A stretch of 64,000 bases of DNA. It comes from Calliopsis andreniformis. Lineage: Eukaryota > Arthropoda > Insecta > Hymenoptera > Andrenidae. The notes under the pieces were generated by a model. It was not told the DNA's origin. It saw only the letters and a program-made list of their open reading frames with translations, and did not search any database. Where the stretch lies: positions 496,001 to 560,000 of the forward strand of contig NW_027480532.1 in NCBI RefSeq assembly GCF_051401765.1, in the 5' to 3' direction. A program made the translations under genes and the position numbers. Below, in pieces: positions 1-12,876 of this stretch (position 1 is the stretch's first letter; every line of letters starts with the position of its first letter).

Positions 1-1493
1 TCAATCCTCAATCCTCAGACCTCAAACATCAATACTCAACCCTCAGTCCTCGTCCTCAATCCACAACACTCAATCCTCGATTCTCAATCTTCAATCATCA
101 ATATTCAATCTTCAATCCTCAATCCTCAATCCTCAATACTCAATCCTCAATCCTCAATACTCAATCCTCAATACTCAACCATCAACACTCAGTTCTCAAT
201 ACTCAATAGAATATCCTGAATTCTCAGTATTCAATACTCAAACCTCAACACTCAACCCTCAATCCTCAATCCTCAATCCTCAATCCTCAATCGTCAATTC
301 TCAATACTCAATCTTCAATCCTCCATTCTCAATCCTCAATCCTCAATCCTCAATCCTCAATCCTCAATCCTCCATCCTCAATCGTCAGGCTTCAATCCTG
401 AATACCCAATCCTCAGTCTTCAATCTTCAATCCTCAGTCCTCAATTCTCAATCCTCAATCCTCAGTCCTCAGACCTCAAACCTCAATCCGCAACCCTCAG
501 CCCTCATCCTCATTCCTCAATCCTCAATCGTCAATCCTCAATCCTCAATCCCCAACCCTCAATCCTCAATGTTCAATCCTCAATACCGAACACTCAGTCT
601 TCCATCCTCAATCCTCAATCCTCAATCTTCAATCCTCAATACTCAATCTTCAATCCTCCGTCCTCAATCCTCAACCCTCAATCCTCAATCCTCAATCGTC
701 AGGCTTCAATCCTCAATACTCAATCTTCAATCCTCAATCCTCAATCGTCATTCGTCAATCCTCATTCTTCAATACTCAATACCCAATCCTCAATCTTCAA
801 TCTTCAACCCTCAATCCTCAACTCTCATTCCTCAACCCTCAATCCTCAGACCTCAAACCTCAACCCTCAACCCTCAGCCCTCATCCTCAATCCTCAATCC
901 TCAATCTTCAATCCTCAATCCTCAATCCTCAATTCTCAATCCTCAATCCTCAATCCCCAGACCTCAAACATCAATACTCAACCCTCTGTCCTCGTCCTCA
1001 ATCCACAACCATCAATCCTCAATCCTCAATCTTCAATCATCGATATTCAATCTTCAGTCCTCAATCCCCAATCCTCAATCCTCAATCCTCAATCCTCAAT
1101 GTTCAATCCGCAATACCGAATCCTCGATCTTCAATCCTCAATCCACAATCCACAATCCTCAATCCTCATTCTTCAATCCTCAACACCCAATCCTCAATGC
1201 TCAATCTGCAACCCTCAATACTCAGTCCTCAATCCTCAATCCTCATTCTTCAATCCTCAATACCCAATCCTCAATCTTCAATCCTCAATCCACAATCCTC
1301 AATCCTCAATCCTCATTCTTCAATCCTCAACACCCAATCCTCAATCTTCAATCCTCAATTCTCAATTCGCAGACCTCAATCCTCAATCTTCAATCCTCAA
1401 TACTCAATCTTCAATCCTCAATCCTCAATCCTCAATCCTCAATCCTCATTCTTCAATCCTCAACACCCAATCCACAATCTTCAATCGTCAAAC
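1..1493. repeat. Array segment upstream of the 15.7-kb duplication
   Basis: This stretch is heptamer array built from the same modules as the 2,515-bp units. It has an N landmark with an EcoRI-type GAATTC at 218, then the module with GTTCAATCC after ATG at 569, then a second such module at 1099. In the 2,515-bp units the equivalent modules (12414 and 13944) are 1,530 bp apart, whereas here they are 530 bp apart. About 1 kb containing the L landmark is therefore missing. It holds nothing gene-like: the two long open frames that start here are stop-free heptamer translations. Confidence 0.85.
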
Positions 1494-3498
1494 CTCAATC
1501 CTCAATTCTCAATCCTCAATCCTCAATCCTCAGACCTCAAACATCAATACTCAACCCTCAGTCCTCGTCCTCAATCCACAACACTCAATCCTCGATCCTC
1601 AATCTTCAATCATCAATATTCAATCTTCAATCCTCAATCCTCAATCCTCAATACTCAATCCTCAATCCTCAATACTCAATCCTCAATACTCAACCATCAA
1701 CCCTCAGTTCTCAATACTCAATAGAATATCCTGAATTCTCAGTATTCAATACTCAAACCTCAACACTCAACCCTCAATCCTCAATCCTCAATCCTCAATC
1801 CTCAATCGTCAATTCTCAATACTCAATCTTCAATCCTCTATTCTCAATCCTCAATCCTCAATCCTCAATCCTCAATCATCATTCTTCAATCCTCAATACC
1901 CAATCCTCAATCTTCAATCCTCAATCCTCAATCCTCAATTCTCAATCCTCAATCCTCTGTCCTCAGTCCTCTAACCTCAACCCTCAACCCTCAGCCCTCA
2001 TCCTCAATCCTCAATACTCAATCGTCAATCCTCAATCTTCAATCCTCAATACTCAATCTTCAATAATCAATCCTCAATTCTCAATCCTCAATACTCAGTC
2101 CTCAATCCTCAACCTTCAATCATCAATACTCAGTCTTCAATCCTCAATCCTCAATCCTCAATCCTCAATCCTCATTCTTCAATCCTCAATACACAATCCG
2201 CAATATTCAATCCTCAATCCTCAACCCTCAATCCTCAATCCTCAGATCTCAAACATCAATACTCAACCCTCAGTCCTCGTCCTCAATCCACAACAATCAA
2301 TCCTCAATCCTCATTCTTCAATCATGAATATTCAATCTTCAGTCCTCAATCCTCAATCCTCAATCCTCAATCCTCAATCCTCAATGTTCAATCCGCAATA
2401 CCCAATCTTCAATCATCAATCCTCAATCCTCAATCCTCAATCCTCAATCCTCAATCCTCAATACTCAATCCTCAATCCTCAGTCCTCAAACCTCAAACCT
2501 CAATCTTCAATCCTCAATGCTCAATCTTCAATCCTCCGTCCTCAACCCTCAACCTTCAAACATCAATCCTCAATCGTCAGGCTTCAATCCTCAATACCCA
2601 ATCTTCAATCCTCAATCTTCAATCCTCATTCCTCAATCCTCATTCTTCAATCCTCAATACCCAATCCTCATTCTTCAATCCTCAATCCTCAATCCTCAAT
2701 TCCCAATCCTCAGTCCTCAGTCCTAAGTCCTCAAATCTCAATCCTCAACCCTCAGCCCTCATCCTCAATACTCAATCCTCAATCTTCAACCCTCAATCCT
2801 CAATCGTGAAGCATCAACCCTCAATCCTCAATCCTCCATCCTCAAACCTCAGTCCTCAATCCTCAATCGTCATTCGTCAATCCTCATTCTTCAATCATCA
2901 ATACCCAATCCTCAATCTTCAATCTTCAACCCTCAATCCTCAACTCTCAATCCTCAACCCTCAATCCTCAATCCTCAGACCTCAAACATCAATACTCAAC
3001 CCTCAGTCCTCGTCCTCAATCCACAACCATCAATCCTCAATCCTCAATCTTCAATCATCGATGTTCAATCTTCAGTCCTCAATCCTCAATCCTCAATCCT
3101 CAATCCTCAATCCTCAATGTTCTATCCGCAATACCCAATCCTCAATCTTCAATCCTCAATCCACAATCCTCAATCCTCAATCCTCATTCTTCAATCCTCA
3201 ACACCCAATCCTCAATCTTCAATCCTCAATCCTCAATTCTCAGACCTCAACCCTCAATCTTCAATCCTCAATACTCAATCGGCAACCCTCAATCCTCAGT
3301 CCTCAATCCTCAATCCTCATTCTTCAATCCTCAATACCCAATCCTCAATCTTCAATCCTCAATTCACAATCCTCAATCCTCAACCCTCATTCTTCAATCC
3401 TCAACACCAAATCCTCAATATGCAATCCTCAATTCTCAATTCTCAGACCTCAATCCTCAATCTTCAATCCTCAATACTCAATCCTCAATCCTCAATCC

Positions 3499-6400
3499 TC
3501 AGACCTCAAACATCAATACTCAACCCTCAGTCCTCGTCCTCAATCCACAACACTCAATCCTCGATCCTCAATCTTCAATCATCAATATTCAATCTTCAAT
3601 CCTCAATCCTCAATCCTCAATACTCAATCCTCAATCCTCAATGCTCAATCCTCAATACTCAACCATCAACCCTCAGTTCTCAATACTCAATAGAATATCC
3701 TGAATTCTCAGTATTCAATACTCAAACCTAAACACTCAACCCTCAATCCTCAGTCCTCAATCCTCAATCCTCAATCGTCAATCCTCAACACTCAATCTTC
3801 AACTCTCCATTCTCAATCCGCAATTCTCGATCCTCTATCCTCAATCCTCCATCCTCAATCGTCAGGCTTCAATCCTGAATACCCAATCCTCAGTCTTCAA
3901 TCTTCAATCCTCAGTCCTCAATTCTCAATCCTCAATACTCAGTCCTCAGACCTCAAACCTCAATCCGCAACCCTCAGCCCTCATCCTCATTCCTCAATCC
4001 TCAATCGTCAATCCTCAATCCTCAATCCTCAACCCTCAATCCTCAATGTTCAATCCTCAAAACCCAACCCTCAGTCTTCAATCCTCAATCCTCAATCCTC
4101 AATCTTCAATCCTCAATACTCAATCTTCAATCCTCCGTCCCCAATCCTCAACCCTCAACCCTCAATTCTCAATCCGCAATCCTCAGGCTTCAATCCTCAG
4201 TACTCAATCTTCAATCCTCAATCCTCAATCCTCATTCCTCAATCCACATTCTTCAATCCTCAATACCCAATCCTCAATCTTCAATCCTCAATCCTCAATC
4301 CTCAATTCTCAATCCTCAATCCTCTGTCCTAAGTCCTCAAATCTCAATCCTCAACCCTCAGCCCTCATCCTCAATCCTCAATCCTCAATCTTCAACCCTC
4401 AATCCTCAATCCTGAAGCATCAACCCTCAATCCTCAATCCTCAGTCCTCAAACCTCAATTCTGAATCCTCAATCTTCAGACCTCAGACCTCAAGAATCAG
4501 ATGTCAATCCTGAATCCTTAATAGGATATCATCAATTCACAGTTTTCAATACCCAATACTCAATCTGCAGTCTTCAAATCTCTATTCACAAACATCAATT
4601 CTCATCACTCAACCCTCAACACTCAGTCCGCAATCCTCAACCTTCAACCCTCAATCCTCAATACTCAATCCTCAATCCTCAATCGTCAATACTTAATACT
4701 CAATCTTCAATCCTCAATCCTCAATCCTCGATCCTCAATCCTCAATCCTCAATCTTCAATCGTCAATACTCAATCTTCAATCATCAATCCTCAATCCGCA
4801 ACCCTCAATGCTCAATCCTCAATCCTCAATCCTCAAACCTCAATCTTCAATCCTCAATACTCAATCTGCAATCCTCAATCCTCAATCCTCAATCCTCAAT
4901 CCTCAATCGTCGATCCTCAATCCCCAATTCTCAATCTTCAATCCTCAACCCTCAATCGCCAATCCTCAATCCTCAATCCTCAATCTTCAATCCTCAATAC
5001 TCAATCTTCAATCCTCAGTTCTCAATACTCAATAGAATATCCTGAATTCTCAGGATTCAATACTCAAACCTCAACACGCAACCCCGAATCCTCAATCCTC
5101 AATCCTCAATCTTCAATCCTCAATACTCAATCTTCAATCCTCCATCCACAATCCTCAGTCCTCAATCCTCAATCCTCAATCGTCAGGCTTCAATCCTCAA
5201 TACTCAATCTTCAATCCTCAATCCTCAATCGTCATTCGTCAATCCTCATTCTTCAATCCTCAATACCCAATCCTCAATCTTCAATCTTCAACCCTCAATC
5301 CTCAACTCTCAATCCTGAACCCTCAATCCTCAGACCTCAAACCTCAACCCTCAACCCTCAGCCCTCATCCTCAATCCTCAATCCTCAATCTTCAATCCTC
5401 AATCCTCAATCCTCAATTATCAATCCTCAATCCTCAATCCTCAGACCTCAAACATCAATACTCAACCCTCAGTCCTCGTCCTCAATCCACAACCATCAAT
5501 CCTCAATCCTCAATCTTCAATCATCGATATTCAATCTTCAGTCCTCAATCCTCAATCCTCAATCCTCAATCCTCAATCCTCAATGTTCAATCCGCAATAC
5601 CCAATCCTCGATCTTCAATCCTCAATCCACAATCCTCAATCCTCAATCCTCATTCTTCAATCCTCAACACCCAATCCTCAATACTCAATCTGCAACCCTC
5701 AATACTCAGTCCTCAATCCTCAATCCTCATTCTTCAATCCTCAATACCCAATCCTCAATCTTCAATCCTCAATCCACAATCCTCAATCCTCAATCCTCAT
5801 TCTTCAATCCTCAACACCCAATCCTCAATCTTCAATCCTCAATTCTCAATTCGCAGACCTCAATCCTCAATCTTCAATCCTCAATACTCAATCTTCAATC
5901 CTCAATCCTCAATCCTCAATCCTCAATCCTCATTCTTCAATCCTCAACACCCAATCCACAATCTTCAATCGTCAATCCTCAATCCTCAATTCTCAATCCT
6001 CAATCCTCAATCCTCAGACCTCAAACATCAATACTCAACCCTCAGTCCTCGTCCTCAATCCACAACACTCAATCCTCGATCCTCAATCTTCAATCATCAA
6101 TATTCAATCTTCAATCCTCAATCCTCAATCCTCAATACTCAATCCTCAATCCTCAATACTCAATCCTCAATACTCAACCATCAACCCTCAGTTCTCAATA
6201 CTCAATAGAATATCCTGAATTCTCAGTATTCAATACTCAAACCTCAACACTCAAGCCTCAATCCTAAATCCTCAATCCTCAATCCTCAATCGTCAATTCT
6301 CAATACTCAATCTTCAATCCTCCATTCTCAATCCTCAATCCTCAATCCTCAATCCTCAATCCTCAATCCTCCATCCTCAATCGTCAGGCTTCAATCCTGA

Positions 6401-6899
6401 ATACCCAATCCTCAGTCTTCAATCTTCAATCCTCAGTCCTCAATTCTCAATCCTCAATCCTCAGTCCTCAGACCTCAAACCTCAATCCGCAACCCTCAGG
6501 CCTCATCCTCATTCCTCAATCCTCAATCGTCAATCCTCAATCCTCAATCCCCAACCCTCAATCCTCAATGTTCAATCCTCAATACCGAACACTCAGTCTT
6601 CCATCCTCAATCCTCAATCCTCAATCTTCAATCCTCAATACTCAATCTTCAATCCTCCGTCCTCAATCCTCAACCCTCAATCCTCAATCCTCAATCGTCA
6701 GGCTTCAATCCTCAATACTCAATCTTCAATCCTCAATCCTCAATCGTCATTCGTCAATCCTCATTCTTCAATACTCAATACCCAATCCTCAATCTTCAAT
6801 CTTCAACCCTCAATCCTCAACTCTCAATCCTCAACCCTCAATCCTCAGACCTCAAACCTCAACCCTCAACCCTCAGCCCTCATCCTCAATCCTCAATCC
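3499..6899. repeat. 3.4-kb tandem repeat, first copy
   Basis: This segment of about 3,401 bp begins at a TCAGACC heptamer and is followed directly by a related copy at 6900. The copies differ by one extra heptamer in the second copy (near 7248) and by a 77-bp deletion in the second copy (near 8031). These account for the offsets of 3,401, 3,408 and 3,331 bp seen along the pair. It includes L, N and 2,515-unit modules. The same pair recurs 15,695 bp downstream (19194-22594), so this duplication predates the 15.7-kb one. Confidence 0.8.
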
Positions 6900-9800
6900 T
6901 CAGACCTCAAACATCAATACTCAACCCTCAGTCCTCGTCCTCAATCCACAACACTCAATCCTCGATCCTCAATCTTCAATCATCAATATTCAATCTTCAA
7001 TCCTCAATCCTCAATCCTCAATACTCAATCCTCAATCCTCAATGCTCAATCCTCAATACTCAACCATCAACCCTCAGTTCTCAATACTCAATAGAATATC
7101 CTGAATTCTCAGTATTCAATACTCAAACCTAAACACTCAACCCTCAATCCTCAGTCCTCAATCCTCAATCCTCAATCGTCAATCCTCAACACTCAATCTT
7201 CAACTCTCCATTCTCAATCCGCAATTCTCGATCCTCTATCCTCAATCCTCAATCCTCCATCCTCAATCGTCAGGCTTCAATCCTGAATACCCAATCCTCA
7301 GTCTTCAATCTTCAATCCTCAGTCCTCAATTCTCAATCCTCAATACTCAGTCCTCAGACCTCAAACCTCAATCCGCAACCCTCAGCCCTCATCCTCATTC
7401 CTCAATCCTCAATCGTCAATCCTCAATCCTCAATCCTCAACCCTCAATCCTCAATGTTCAATCCTCAAAACCCAACCCTCAGTCTTCAATCCTCAATCCT
7501 CAATCCTCAATCTTCAATCCTCAATACTCAATCTTCAATCCTCCGTCCCCAATCCTCAACCCTCAACCCTCAATTCTCAATCCGCAATCGTCAGGCTTCA
7601 ATCCTCAGTACTCAATCTTCAATCCTCAATCCTCAATCCTCATTCCTCAATCCACATTCTTCAATCCTCAATACCCAATCCTCAATCTTCAATCCTCAAT
7701 CCTCAATCCTCAATTCTCAATCCTCAATCCTCTGTCCTAAGTCCTCAAATCTCAATCCTCAACCCTCAGCCCTCATCCTCAATCCTCAATCCTCAATCTT
7801 CAACCCTCAATCCTCAATCCTGAAGCATCAACCCTCAATCCTCAATCCTCAGTCCTCAAACCTCAATTCTGAATCCTCAATCTTCAGACCTCAGACCTCA
7901 AGAATCAGATGTCAATCCTGAATCCTTAATAGGATATCATCAATTCACAGTTTTCAATACCCAATACTCAATCTGCAGTCTTCAAATCTCTATTCACAAA
8001 CATCAATTCTCATCACTCAACCCTCAACACTCAATCTTCAATCCTCAATCCTCAATCCTCGATCCTCAATCCTCAATCCTCAATCTTCAATCGTCAATAC
8101 TCAATCTTCAATCATCAATCCTCAATCCGCAACCCTCAATGCTCAATCCTCAATCCTCAATCCTCAAACCTCAATCTTCAATCCTCAATACTCAATCTGC
8201 AATCCTCAATCCTCAATCCTCAATCCTCAATCCTCAATCGTCGATCCTCAATCCCCAATTCTCAATCTTCAATCCTCAACCCTCAATCGCCAATCCTCAA
8301 TCCTCAATCCTCAATCTTCAATCCTCAATACTCAATCTTCAATCCTCAGTTCTCAATACTCAATAGAATATCCTGAATTCTCAGGATTCAATATTCAAAC
8401 CTCAACACGCAACCCCGAATCCTCAATCCTCAATCCTCAATCTTCAATCCTCTATACTCAATCTTCAATCCTCCATCCACAATCCTCAGTCCTCAATCCT
8501 CAATCCTCAATCGTCAGGCTTCAATCCTCAATACTCAATCTTCAATCCTCAATCCTCAATCGTCATTCGTCAATCCTCATTCTTCAATCCTCAATACCCA
8601 ATCCTCAATCTTCAATCTTCAACCCTCAATCCTCAACTCTCAATCCTGAACCCTCAATCCTCAGACCTCAAACCTCAACCCTCAACCCTCAGCCCTCATC
8701 CTCAATCCTCAATCCTCAATCTTCAATCCTCAATCCTCAATCCTCAATTCTCAATCCTCAATCCTCAATCCTCAGACCTCAAACATCAATACTCAACCCT
8801 CAGTCCTCGTCCTCAATCCACAACCATCAATCCTCAATCCTCAATCTTCAATCATCGATATTCAATCTTCAGTCCTCAATCCTCAATCCTCAATCCTCAA
8901 TCCTCAATCCTCAATGTTCAATCCGCAATACCCAATCCTCGATCTTCAATCCTCAATCCACAATCCTCAATCCTCAATCCTCATTCTTCAATCCTCAACA
9001 CCCAATCCTGAATACTCAATCTGCAACCCTCAATACTCAGTCCTCAATCCTCAATCCTCATTCTTCAATCCTCAATACCCAATCCTCAATCTTCAATCCT
9101 CAATCCACAATCCTGAATCCTCAATCCTCATTCTTCAATCCTCAACACCCAATCCTCAATCTTCAATCCTCAATTCTCAATTCGCAGACCTCAATCCTCA
9201 ATCTTCAATCCTCAATACTCAATCTTCAATCCTCAATCCTCAATCCTCAATCCTCAATCCTCATTCTTCAATCCTCAACACCCAATCCACAATCTTCAAT
9301 CGTCAATCCTCAATCCTCAATTCTCAATCCTCAATCCCCAATCCTCAGACCTCAAACATCAATACTCAACCCTCAGTCGTCGTCCTCAATCCACAACACT
9401 CAATCCTCGATCCTCAATCTTCAATCATCAATATTCAATCTTCAATCCTCAATCCTCAATCCTCAATACTCAATCCTCAATCCTCAATACTCAATCCTCA
9501 TTACTCAACCATCAACCCTCAGTTCTCAATACTCAATAGAATATCCTGAATTCTCAGTATTCAATACTCAAACCTCAACACTCAACCCTCAATCCTCAAT
9601 CCTCAATCCTCAATCCTCAATCGTCAATTCTCAATACTCAATCTTCAATCCTCCATTCTCAATCCTCAATCCTCAATCCTCAATCCTCAATCCTCAATCC
9701 TCCATCCTCAATCGTCAGGCTTCAATCCTGAATACCCAATCCTCAGTCTTCAATCTTCAATCCTCAGTCCTCAATTCTCAATCCTCAATCCTCAGTCCTC

Positions 9801-10230
9801 AGACCTCAAACCTCAATCCGCAACCCTCAGCCCTCATCCTCATTCCTCAATCCTCAATCGTCAATCCTCAATCCTGAATCCCCAACTCTCAATCCTCAAT
9901 GTTCAATCCTCAATACCGAACACTCAGTCTTCCATCCTCAATCCTCAATCCTCAATCTTCAATCCTCAATACTCAATCTTCAATCCTCCGTCCTCAATCC
10001 TCAACCCTCAATCCTCAATCCTCAATCGTCAGGCTTCAATCCTCAATACTCAATCTTCAATCCTCAATCCTCAATCGTCATTCGTCAATCCTCATTCTTC
10101 AATACTCAATACCCAATCCTCAATCTTCAATCTTCAACCCTCAATCCTCAACTCTCAATCCTCAACCCTCAATCCTCAGACCTCAAACCTCAACCCTCAA
10201 CCCTCAGCCCTCATCCTCAATCCTCAATCC
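6900..10230. repeat. 3.4-kb tandem repeat, second copy (3,331 bp, 77-bp deletion)
   Basis: This is the second copy of 3499-6899. The junction at about 6890-6900 joins a module ending in TCATCC plus two TCAATCC units directly to TCAGACC TCAAACA, a join not seen in other units of this kind. The copy has gained one heptamer and lost 77 bp (11 heptamers) relative to the first. Its end at about 10230 is where the next L-type module begins. The equivalent in the second 15.7-kb copy is 22595-25925. Confidence 0.78.
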
Positions 10231-10361
10231 TCAATCTTCAATCCTCAATCCTCAATCCTGAAGCATCAACCCTCAATCCTCAATCCTCAGTCCTCAAACC
10301 TCAATTCTGAATCCTCAATCTTCAGACCTCAGACCTCAAGACTCAGATGTCAATCCTGAAT
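7924..10361. repeat. 2,515-bp HOR unit, 77-bp-deleted form (2,438 bp)
   Basis: The unit is measured from the CCTTAATAG of one L landmark to the next. It is 2,438 bp long, which is 2,515 minus 77. The missing 77 bp (11 heptamers) lie between CAACACTCA and ATCTTCAATCC near 8031; they are present at roughly 10470-10546 in the next unit. The L block differs from its neighbours in reading TAGGATATC where they read TAGAATATC. The rest aligns with the next unit at a constant offset of 2,515 bp (8139 to 10654, 8914 to 11429, 9899 to 12414). Its copy is at 23619-26056. Confidence 0.85.
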
Positions 10362-10482
10362 CCTTAATAGAATATCATCAATTCACAGTTTTCAATACCC
10401 AATACTCAATCTGCAATCTTCAAATCTCTATTCACAAACATCAATTCTCATCACTCAACCCTCAACACTCAGTCCGCAATCC
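10353..10482. repeat. Landmark L: diverged heptamer block
   Basis: This is a representative of a block of about 130 bp in which consecutive heptamers depart strongly from consensus but the 7-bp register is kept. Key elements are CCTTAATAG, ATATCATCAATTC, ACAGTTT and CTATTCACAAACATC. CCTTAATAG occurs at 4516, 7924, 10362, 12877, 15392, 20211, 23619, 26057, 28572, 31087, 34936, 40936, 47739, 51630, 54314, 56255, 58121, 58876 and 63992. No coding or structural RNA function is evident. It is useful for marking HOR units. Confidence 0.85.
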
Positions 10483-11210
10483 TCAACCTTCAACCCTCAA
10501 TCCTCAATACTCAATCCTCAATCCTCAATCGTCAATACTTAATACTCAATCTTCAATCCTCAATCCTCAATCCTCGATCCTCAATCCTCAATCCTCAATC
10601 TTCAATCGTCAATACTCAATCTTCAATCATCAATCCTCAATCCGCAACCCTCAATGCTCAATCCTCAATCCTCAATCCTCAAACCTCAATCTTCAATCCT
10701 CAATACTCAATCTGCAATCCTCAATCCTCAATCCTCAATCCTCAATCCTCAATCGTCGATCCTCAATCCCCAATTCTCAATCTTCAATCCTCAACCCTCA
10801 ATCGCCAATCCTCAATCCTCAATCCTCAATCTTCAATCCTCAATACTCAATCTTCAATCCTCAGTTCTCAATACTCAATAGAATATCCTGAATTCTCAGG
10901 ATTCAATACTCAAACCTCAACACGCAACCCCGAATCCTCAATCCTCAATCCTCAATCTTCAATCCTCAATACTCAATCTTCAATCCTCCATCCACAATCC
11001 TCAGTCCTCAATCCTCAATCCTCAATCGTCAGGCTTCAATCCTCAATACTCAATCTTCAATCCTCAATCCTCAATCGTCATTCGTCAATCCTCATTCTTC
11101 AATCCTCAATACCCAATCCTCAATCTTCAATCTTCAACCCTCAATCCTCAACTCTCAATCCTGAACCCTCAATCCTCAGACCTCAAACCTCAACCCTCAA
11201 CCCTCAGCCC

Positions 11211-11327
11211 TCATCCTCAATCCTCAATCCTCAATCTTCAATCCTCAATCCTCAATCCTCAATTATCAATCCTCAATCCTCAATCCTCAGACCTCAAACA
11301 TCAATACTCAACCCTCAGTCCTCGTCC
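11211..11327. other. Register-shifting 6-bp units TCATCC and TCGTCC
   Basis: TCATCC at 11211-11216 (after TCAGCCC) and TCGTCC at 11322-11327 (after TCAGTCC) are 6-bp units, each one base short of a heptamer. They recur in these same contexts throughout the window. They explain why HOR lengths are not multiples of seven: a 2,515-bp period contains five, and the 755-bp repeat contains one. I infer that each is an old single-base deletion fixed before the HORs amplified. Confidence 0.82.
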
Positions 11328-12041
11328 TCAATCCACAACCATCAATCCTCAATCCTCAATCTTCAATCATCGATATTCAATCTTCAGTCCTCAATCCTCA
11401 ATCCTCAATCCTCAATCCTCAATCCTCAATGTTCAATCCGCAATACCCAATCCTCGATCTTCAATCCTCAATCCACAATCCTCAATCCTCAATCCTCATT
11501 CTTCAATCCTCAACACCCAATCTTCAATACTCAATCTGCAACCCTCAATACTCAGTCCTCAATCCTCAATCCTCATTCTTCAATCCTCAATACCCAATCC
11601 TCAATCTTCAATCCTCAATCCACAATCCTCAATCCTCAATCCTCATTCTTCAATCCTCAACACCCAATCCTCAATCTTCAATCCTCAATTCTCAATTCGC
11701 AGACCTCAATCCTCAATCTTCAATCCTCAATACTCAATCTTCAATCCTCAATCCTCAATCCTCAATCCTCAATCCTCATTCTTCAATCCTCAACGCCCAA
11801 TCCACAATCTTCAATCGTCAATCCTCAATCCTCAATTCTCAATCCTCAATCCTCAATCCTCAGACCTCAAACATCAATACTCAACCCTCAGTCCTCGTCC
11901 TCAATCCACAACACTCAATCCTCGATCCTCAATCTTCAATCATCAATATTCAATCTTCAATCCTCAATCCTCAATCCTCAATACTCAATCCTCAATCCTC
12001 AATACTCAATCCTCAATACTCAACCATCAACCCTCAGTTCT

Positions 12042-12110
12042 CAATACTCAATAGAATATCCTGAATTCTCAGTATTCAATACTCAAACCTCAACACTCAA
12101 CCCTCAATCC
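12042..12110. repeat. Landmark N: diverged heptamer block with GAATTC
   Basis: This is a representative of a short block reading CAATAGAATATCC then TGAATTC, followed by TCAGTAT or TCAGGAT. The GTAT form has GAATTC at 218, 1733, 3702, 6217, 7103, 9548, 12063 and 14578. The GGAT form has it at 5044, 8375, 10890, 13405 and 15885. Both forms continue in the later copies. The two forms alternate in the 2,515-bp units with spacings of 1,173 and 1,342 bp. The block keeps the heptamer register. It is a repeat marker, not a known regulatory site. Confidence 0.85.
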
Positions 12111-12876
12111 TAAATCCTCAATCCTCAATCCTCAATCGTCAATTCTCAATACTCAATCTTCAATCCTCCATTCTCAATCCTCAATCCTCAATCCTCAATC
12201 CTCAATCCTCAATCCTCCATCCTCAATCGTCAGGCTTCAATCCTGAATACCCAATCCTCAGTCTTCAATCTTCAATCCTCAGTCCTCAATTCTCAATCCT
12301 CAATCCTCAGTCCTCAGACCTCAAACCTCAATCCGCAACCCTCAGGCCTCATCCTCATTCCTCAATCCTCAATCGTCAATCCTCAATCCTCAATCCCCAA
12401 CCCTCAATCCTCAATGTTCAATCCTCAATACCGAACACTCAGTCTTCCATCCTCAATCCTCAATCCTCAATCTTCAATCCTCAATACTCAATCTTCAATC
12501 CTCCGTCCTCAATCCTCAACCCTCAATCCTCAATCCTCAATCGTCAGGCTTCAATCCTCAATACTCAATCTTCAATCCTCAATCCTCAATCGTCATTCGT
12601 CAATCCTCATTCTTCAATACTCAATACCCAATCCTCAATCTTCAATCTTCAACCCTCAATCCTCAACTCTCAATCCTCAACCCTCAATCCTCAGACCTCA
12701 AACCTCAACCCTCAACCCTCAGCCCTCATCCTCAATCCTCAATCCTCAATCTTCAATCCTCAATCCTCAATCCTGAAGCATCAACCCTCAATCCTCAATC
12801 CTCAGTCCTCAAACCTCAATTCTGAATCCTCAATCTTCAGACCTCAGACCTCAAGACTCAGATGTCAATCCTGAAT

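Larger units (their letters stand above)
10362..12876. repeat. 2,515-bp HOR unit
   Basis: This is a full HOR unit of 2,515 bp measured between L landmarks. It contains N landmarks with GAATTC at 10890 (GGAT form) and 12063 (GTAT form). The length is 2 modulo 7, and a full period contains five 6-bp units (TCATCC or TCGTCC), which gives the expected minus 5. Small differences from neighbouring units include CAATTATCAATCC near 11260 where others have CAATTCTCAATCC. Its copy is at 26057-28571. Confidence 0.88.

Noticed and set aside
4808..5035. Recurring 75-codon frame seen at many places (8139, 10654, 13169, 20503, 35228 and others) as a conserved small gene family
   Set aside because: Its recurrence follows from the HOR copies. 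The same region is open in other frames and the encoded chain is the same cycle, with no distinct domain.
10353..10482. Landmark L as a tRNA, small RNA or transposon remnant
   Set aside because: It contains no tRNA-like arms, no inverted repeats and very few G bases on the + strand for pairing. Its 7-bp register shows it is diverged array sequence.
12042..12110. GAATTC-containing N block as a promoter or operator
   Set aside because: No recognisable promoter elements or nearby genes. It is simply a diverged repeat marker with a restriction site.
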